In this document: positions 60,201-64,000 of the stretch, piece by piece | Layout: every line of letters begins with the position of its first letter | Numbering within the stretch: position 1 is the stretch's first letter | Assembly: GCF_028561275.1 (NCBI RefSeq) | Contig: NZ_JAQQTF010000006.1 | Location: 248,001-312,000 of the forward strand | Length of the DNA: 64,000 nucleotides | Source of the DNA: Aureisphaera galaxeae | GTDB taxonomy: Bacteria > Bacteroidota > Bacteroidia > Flavobacteriales > Flavobacteriaceae | Reading direction: 5' to 3' | Position numbers and translations under genes: made by a program | Notes under the pieces: generated by a model | Told to the model about the DNA's origin: nothing | The model's database searches: none | What the model saw: the letters and a program-made list of their open reading frames with translations, nothing else

Positions 60201-60537
60201 TGAGCATCTTAAAAGCTTCGGAAAATATGGAAAGGGTAAAAGGCCCGGTAAATTCCATACAATTGGAAATATTATAGGCGGCATTTCCTCCTTCGAATTG
60301 ACTCAAAGCCCACAATCTTTTTTGAGAAGAAGTTACGACGTAACTCTCTTGCTCCTCAACCTTAGGAATCCTGGCATTAGCAGCGATTAATTGCATTAAA
60401 TACGCCTTGTTTGCCTTAATTTCTTCCAGTAGTTCTTGGGTTAAGGTCCCTTTAGGTGCATTTACCTTTAGATTGCCTTCCACCACTTTGAGCTGAACAC
60501 CCAATGCGGATAACTTATGTATCAATTCGTTTTTCAT
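57214..60537 (-). CDS. NRPS subunit Nrp2 (TubC-C-A-T), Gly-like module
   Basis: 1107 aa, ATG start. TubC docking (~1-52; ELIHKLSALGVQLKVVEGNL). C (HHIVGDG ~196, intact). A (SGSTG ~662) with pocket DIFQIGAIWK, seven of ten positions as in the Gly code DILQLGLIWK; Gly is a moderate prediction. T (LGGHS ~1046). The C-terminus (NKQAAQKIRI) has the hydrophobic-x-Ile ending and precedes the TubC-bearing Nrp3. The gap to Nrp1 is 43 bp, so the two are in one transcription unit. Confidence 0.96.
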   Translation of the reverse strand: MKNELIHKLSALGVQLKVVEGNLKVNAPKGTLTQELLEEIKANKAYLMQLIAANARIPKVEEQESYVVTSSQKRLWALSQFEGGNAAYNISNCMEFTGPFTLSIFSEAFKMLIERHESLRTYFRQDESGTLRQYIVSEDALDFSINYQDVSNVSPEKLDAIISEHRSKPFDLATAPLLKVGVLKCDENKHILLFNLHHIVGDGWSMEVLSKEIVQCYNALQKEQTPQWQELPIQYKDYAEWMEGDAQEQRLQTAKTYWQQKFSGEIPVLSIPSTKKRPKVKTYNGDSMEYRFSDVFYTNLSQFTQEQEASLFMGIMAGINGLFYRYSNASDIVLGTAVAGREHPDLEHQIGLYLNTLAIRTTFNADAGFKGLLTEQKETLIDAYKYQSFPFDNLVDLIEVKRDVSRSALFDVMVVFQNQKNLLSSQGHEMDGISIQPYEKKKETSQFDMNFSFVEEDKGLKLVLDYNTDIYSEAYVKQLVSHFERMIINGVAAPELPLSQIELLSEEEQRELVYDFNATTFKHNTDRTLIDLFKEQVYTQKDHVALRFNDRPFTYGELDVASNRLANFLSAQYDVDVEDKIGVLLERNEMLIISILAILKLGAGYVPLDPNFPADRLSYIINDSNCKLTINAELLEAFAKDTWEDTAPDVAIAPHNLAYIIYTSGSTGKPKGVMIEHGNAVSLIQNRDGILNLNDYDTIAATINVVFDISFFEIFGSLCSGKELVLFNAKELLSPQLYVERLIKDQVEVLQITPSRFNQLLDIFLTNDLPHLKLMILGGESFPKSLLKHLDDFKGITIINAYGPTETTIWSTATQVLGPTNLTIGKPLLNEQVYILTDDLKLQPKWVVGEVCISGEGVARGYLNKEDLTRDRFIANPFDPTQRLYKSGDLARWLPDGTIDFVGRKDDQVKVNGYRIELGEIETLLRKKEGVTDVAVRVKETEGQPSELIAFLVANIEENASSLRDYLASFLPQYMIPAQYIQLEKLPLTPNGKLDHKLLLSMSAETLSVSAVYEAPRDRVERTLVEIWEAVLNKEKIGIKDDFFDLGGHSLKAVSMLTKVNTIFHLNIDFTSIFKLRNISQLAELINQILWEKEQKSNKQAAQKIRI

Positions 60538-60580
60538 AAAATACGTCTGGATAAGTGAATCTCTGAATTAATTGGGTAGC

Positions 60581-63500
60581 TTAAATCACTACCTCATCAT
60601 GATCTCCATTCAACACCACATTCTCTTGAGTTTGGGAAACAGAAAACTGTAGTAATTGGCCCAAATCCCGAATGTTTTGTGTGTCGTATAAATTTTCAAT
60701 GGATAGTACCGTATTGAAGGCTCTGTTCAACTTGTTGATAAGGACCACGGCTTGGAGGCTATTTCCTCCCAACTCGAAAAAGTTATCTTTTACTCCTACC
60801 TCATTTTGCTCGGCATTGAGCACCTCTGCCCAAATAGCAACCAGCCTTTCTTCCATCTCATTTTCGGGTGCTACGAAAGGCACTTTCATAATTTCCGAAA
60901 GCTTCGGTATAGGCAATTCTTTTCTGTCTATCTTCCCTGTTCTTGTTAATGGGAACGCTTCTACGGGTACAAAAATGGTTGGTATCATATGCTTAGGTAA
61001 TATATTCTTCAATTCTTGTTTCAGGGTGTCGACATTACAACTACCCTGGGTCTTTATGTAGGCAATTAGGTGTTGGTTGTCGCTTACTTCTTTCAGTAAT
61101 ACGATAGCCTCTTCTATGACTTCTAATTGTTCTAATTGAAATTCAATTTCCGCGAGTTCGATCCGTATTCCATTCCACTTCACTTGCGTATCCTTACGCT
61201 TCACAAATTCGATCTCTCCAGAAGGAAGCATCCGACCAATATCGCCCGATCTGTAAACCCTTCCGTTTCCTTCAACGGGATCTTCTCCAAAAACGCGATT
61301 CGTTAATTCTTCCCGATTCAGATACCCTAAGGACAAATAATCACTTTTGAATACGATTTCCCCTTCTTCATACATTCGTGCTTTGGTATTCGCGTCAGTG
61401 AGCAGAAAAACTTCGGTATTCATAACGGGCATTCCTAAAGGCACTGCATGACGTGTAATTTCAGAATCATGGGACAAGAACTTCTGGGAGACAATAGTTG
61501 ACTCTGTTGGACCATAATCGTTAATAAACAACGCTCCTCTTTTAAAGTGTTTTTTGAACAAATCGAAATCGGATTTGTAACAGGCCTCCCCACCCATGTC
61601 GACAATTCTAACGGTATCGAGCACTTCGTTCTCGCTCAATCCTTTCAGAAAGTGTCGGTAGATGGTTGGAACCATATGTATGATGGTGATTCCTTCTTGG
61701 CGTAACCATCCATTCAGCATATTCAATCCTTCTTCGGCTACGTTGTAAAGGCTTACGGTAGCACCATTTAAGATGGCTCCATAAATATCCTTCACCGAAG
61801 CATCGAAGGTAAAGGTGGAAAAGACACTTAGGTTATCTTCTGGGTTAATATGGGTATTGTTCGTGTACACCTTGATGTAATGCAATACGTTACGATGGTT
61901 CTGACGAACACCCTTAGGTAATCCTGTAGAACCCGAAGTATACAACACATACGCTTCCTGTTGTGGATCTATTTCCCTGTTTAGATTGGGAATGCTATCC
62001 GCTTGCGGTTCATTCGTTAGTTCAATTATTTTCAATTCCGCATTTTCTTCAAGCAATGCGTTCACTTTTGCCACTGTTTTCGGAGTGCAGACCACAATAT
62101 CACAGGAAGCATCTTCCACGATATATTGAATCCTGCCTATCGGATTGCCATGATCTATTGGCACATAGGCACAACCTGCTTTTAAGGCTGCCAACATACC
62201 TATAACACATGAGGCATCATGTTCCAAGACAAGGGCAACACGTTTTGTGTCGCTCCCTTGATGCTCCACAATCTGGGAGGCAAGGGCATTGGCCCTATTA
62301 TTCAATTCTTTATAGTTAAGCGTGTTAGATCCCGCAGCAACAGCAATATGTTCGGGGAACTTTTCTACTTGAGCTTCGAACCGACTAACCAGGGTCGTTT
62401 CTGTTTCTATCGTTTCAAAAACGGAGAAGGTATTCGTCGGTTTCGGATCTTCTGTTTGTGGTACAAAAGACTCGAATATTTCAATATCTGATAAGGCTCG
62501 AGAATCGTCTTCGACCACTTGAGAAATGATAGAAGTATACGCTTCCATCCATTGAGCAATGGTTTCCTGTTTGAATAAGGCTGGATCGTAAACACAGTTC
62601 ATGGAAATGCCATTGTCATAACTTTTCAGATAGCATTCGAAATCGAACTTAGGAGCGGCATCCAAGGATCCACTCTGCACCTCAAAATCCTCAATTTTAG
62701 TTTCATTATTGGAATGGAAGTCTAACAAATTCAGAAATACCGAACTCAAAGGAAAACGTCCTTGATCCTTACTCTCATCAAGATCCGATAATAATTGTTC
62801 GAACGGATAATTCTGATTGATCAATGCCCCTTTTAAGGTATCATTAATTTGAGCTAAGAAAGTGGAAAAAGTAGTGGTTACTTTTACCTGATCCCTTAGC
62901 ATGAGGGTATTTAGGAAACACCCTACCATATTCTTTAACTGATAATGGTTTCTATTCGCTGCCGGAATCCCTAAGATGACATCTTTGATTCCGGTAAGTC
63001 TGTTCAGTAAAATCTTCAGTCCCGCTACGAAAATGGCAAAAACACTCACTTTGTGGTCTGTAGATAACTGAAATATCTTTTCCTTAAGCCCTTCATCCAA
63101 ATACATGGTATAATAGGAGGAAGACGATTGATTGTCCTTGGCTTTATTGGCGTAATCCAACGGCAATTGTAGGTACGGATAGTCGCCTTGAAATTGCTCT
63201 ATCCAATACGAACGTTGATTCAACAACTTTCCAGATTGGATCAAATCGTTCTGCCACGCCGCATAGTCTTTAAAGTGCACCTCAACATCGGGTAAGCTTA
63301 ACTCCTTCCCTCTCTTTTTGGCTTCGTACAACTCCAAGAGTTCTTTTTGAATGATCCCGATAGAGAATCCATCGCTTATACTGTGATGAATATTGAAAAA
63401 CAGCTCACACCCCGCTTCATTCTTAAACAATGCTATTTTATAAAGAGGAAAGGCTTCCAAATCAAATTCATAATTAAAAACCTGATTTTGGACGTGGATC

Positions 63501-64000
63501 ATGTCCCCGTCTTCTACGAGTGGAGTTTTTATTAGTTGATTTGGAAGAACCTTCTGTTTTGGGATACCGTTGTCCTCTACGAACACGGTTCTCAAAACCT
63601 CGTGCCTCTCTATAAGTTTGTTGAATGCATATTGAAATGCAGTAATATCTAAATCGTCCGGTAAGTCTAAAGTGCTGTAAATATTGAATTCTTTGGACTT
63701 CCCTTGTATTTTATGAAGGAGCCAATACCGAAGCTGCGATGGCGAAACATCGTATAATTCCTGTTCGGGTAAGGCTTCTATCTCTTCTAAGGTCGAAGGA
63801 TTGGCAGATGCTATTAGCGTTCCATGATGCTTTAAGGTCGTATTGGCGTAGACTTCGTTTAAGTCTAAGTCTACATGGAACTCCCTTAGGTATTCATTGA
63901 TTAAACGAATAAGCAATAAACTATGTCCGCCCAATTCGAAAAAGTCATCGAAAATACCAATGGTTTCTTTCTCTAATACTTCCTTCCAGATGCCAACCAA
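60581..64000 (-). CDS. NRPS subunit Nrp1 (T-C-A-T, truncated by right window edge)
   Basis: 1140 codons including the stop lie in the window; the frame is open at base 64000, and the first codon (TTG) is internal Leu, not a start. Domains seen: the end of a T domain (LGGHS ~25) of a preceding module; C (~80-510, HHSISDG ~205); A (SGSTG ~687) with pocket DAKHDGDIVK, unknown, with Asp at 299 and 322 that could suit a basic side chain; T (LGGNS ~1076). The A domain shares DA-x-H with the Nrp5-A1/Nrp10/Nrp12 family but has the normal KGV in its A3 core. The C-terminus (NGDHDEVVI) fits the tail pattern that pairs with the TubC domain of Nrp2. Confidence 0.95.
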   Translation of the reverse strand: MVGIWKEVLEKETIGIFDDFFELGGHSLLLIRLINEYLREFHVDLDLNEVYANTTLKHHGTLIASANPSTLEEIEALPEQELYDVSPSQLRYWLLHKIQGKSKEFNIYSTLDLPDDLDITAFQYAFNKLIERHEVLRTVFVEDNGIPKQKVLPNQLIKTPLVEDGDMIHVQNQVFNYEFDLEAFPLYKIALFKNEAGCELFFNIHHSISDGFSIGIIQKELLELYEAKKRGKELSLPDVEVHFKDYAAWQNDLIQSGKLLNQRSYWIEQFQGDYPYLQLPLDYANKAKDNQSSSSYYTMYLDEGLKEKIFQLSTDHKVSVFAIFVAGLKILLNRLTGIKDVILGIPAANRNHYQLKNMVGCFLNTLMLRDQVKVTTTFSTFLAQINDTLKGALINQNYPFEQLLSDLDESKDQGRFPLSSVFLNLLDFHSNNETKIEDFEVQSGSLDAAPKFDFECYLKSYDNGISMNCVYDPALFKQETIAQWMEAYTSIISQVVEDDSRALSDIEIFESFVPQTEDPKPTNTFSVFETIETETTLVSRFEAQVEKFPEHIAVAAGSNTLNYKELNNRANALASQIVEHQGSDTKRVALVLEHDASCVIGMLAALKAGCAYVPIDHGNPIGRIQYIVEDASCDIVVCTPKTVAKVNALLEENAELKIIELTNEPQADSIPNLNREIDPQQEAYVLYTSGSTGLPKGVRQNHRNVLHYIKVYTNNTHINPEDNLSVFSTFTFDASVKDIYGAILNGATVSLYNVAEEGLNMLNGWLRQEGITIIHMVPTIYRHFLKGLSENEVLDTVRIVDMGGEACYKSDFDLFKKHFKRGALFINDYGPTESTIVSQKFLSHDSEITRHAVPLGMPVMNTEVFLLTDANTKARMYEEGEIVFKSDYLSLGYLNREELTNRVFGEDPVEGNGRVYRSGDIGRMLPSGEIEFVKRKDTQVKWNGIRIELAEIEFQLEQLEVIEEAIVLLKEVSDNQHLIAYIKTQGSCNVDTLKQELKNILPKHMIPTIFVPVEAFPLTRTGKIDRKELPIPKLSEIMKVPFVAPENEMEERLVAIWAEVLNAEQNEVGVKDNFFELGGNSLQAVVLINKLNRAFNTVLSIENLYDTQNIRDLGQLLQFSVSQTQENVVLNGDHDEVVI

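Noticed and set aside
63998-64000. TTG as start codon of Nrp1
   Set aside because: It encodes the Leu of a T-domain segment (LVGIWKEVL) that normally has residues before it; the gene simply runs off the window.
1-64000. Peptide siderophore
   Set aside because: Hydroxylase/Asp-like pairing suggested it, but the pockets carry Glu at 322, which favours Asn over Asp, and no TonB receptor, siderophore reductase or hydroxamate/catechol genes are visible.
1-64000. Regularly spaced repeats as a CRISPR or tandem-repeat array
   Set aside because: The repeating segments are about 3 kb apart and are NRPS core motifs of paralogous modules.
1-64000. Thioesterase, MbtH-like or reductase release domain
   Set aside because: None of the C-termini has a GxSxG hydrolase or reductase domain, and no small MbtH-like ORF was found; release must occur outside the window.

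Overview
This 64 kb window lies entirely inside one very large non-ribosomal peptide synthetase (NRPS) locus. Every supportable gene is on the minus strand, so the locus is transcribed from right to left. Both window edges cut NRPS genes: the right edge falls in a carrier (T) domain and the left edge at the start of a condensation (C) domain. The full cluster is therefore larger than 64 kb. The organism is most likely a member of the Bacteroidota, probably a flavobacterium. Reasons are A-rich leaders before start codons instead of strong Shine-Dalgarno sites, GC in the low 40s by sampling, a head-GIN/DUF2807 protein, and the general look of the proteins. No rRNA, tRNA, CRISPR array, insertion sequence, transporter, MbtH, thioesterase or 4'-phosphopantetheinyl transferase gene is visible.

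Layout in transcription order, with working names Nrp1-Nrp12: Nrp1 (T-C-A-T, cut at right edge); Nrp2 (TubC-C-A-T); Nrp3 (TubC-C-A-T-C); Nrp4 (C-A-T-C-A-T-C); a lysine-2,3-aminomutase-like radical SAM enzyme; a SyrP-like hydroxylase; Nrp5 (A-T-C-A-T); an EctB-like diaminobutyrate aminotransferase; Nrp6 (TubC-C-A-T); an Asp/Glu racemase; a DUF2807 protein; a JmjC/cupin-8 oxygenase; Nrp7 (TubC-C-A-T-C-A-T-E-C-A-T, 3675 aa); Nrp8 (TubC-C only). A 390 bp gap with a possible promoter follows. Then come a class III aminotransferase, a luciferase-like monooxygenase, Nrp9 (A-T-C*), Nrp10 (A-T-C*), a second SyrP-like hydroxylase, Nrp11 (C*-A-T-C) and Nrp12 (A-T-..., cut at left edge). C* marks a C domain with a degenerate active site.

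I count 15 adenylation (A) domains, 17 C domains, one epimerization (E) domain and 16 T domains. Specificity codes were read by eye, by alignment to remembered GrsA positions. If the line is colinear they suggest: unknown (DAKHDGDIVK) - Gly-like - Ile/Val-like - Thr - Val-like - unknown (DAHHLALCLK) - Asn - Val - unknown (DIWQLTADDK) - D-Orn/Dab - Asn - non-alpha-amino acid (VGWEITTDVK) - unknown (DARHLALLVK) - Asn - unknown (DARHLALLVK). The accessory enzymes fit this: EctB for diaminobutyrate, an aminomutase for a beta-amino acid, and two SyrP-like hydroxylases for beta-hydroxylation, plausibly of Asn.

Three features stand out. First, protein termini obey a clear rule: all five proteins that end in a T domain finish with a hydrophobic-x-Ile tail and are followed by a protein with a TubC-type docking domain, while proteins that end in C domains carry other tails. 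Second, there are two surplus C domains at protein junctions and a run of three degenerate C domains (Nrp9, Nrp10, Nrp11). The Nrp11 one has lost the active-site His pair and sits beside a hydroxylase gene and an Asn-type A domain, like the interface domains of beta-hydroxylating systems. Third, one family of A domains (Nrp5-A1, Nrp10, Nrp12) opens proteins and shares an unfamiliar pocket, implying repeated use of an unknown monomer.
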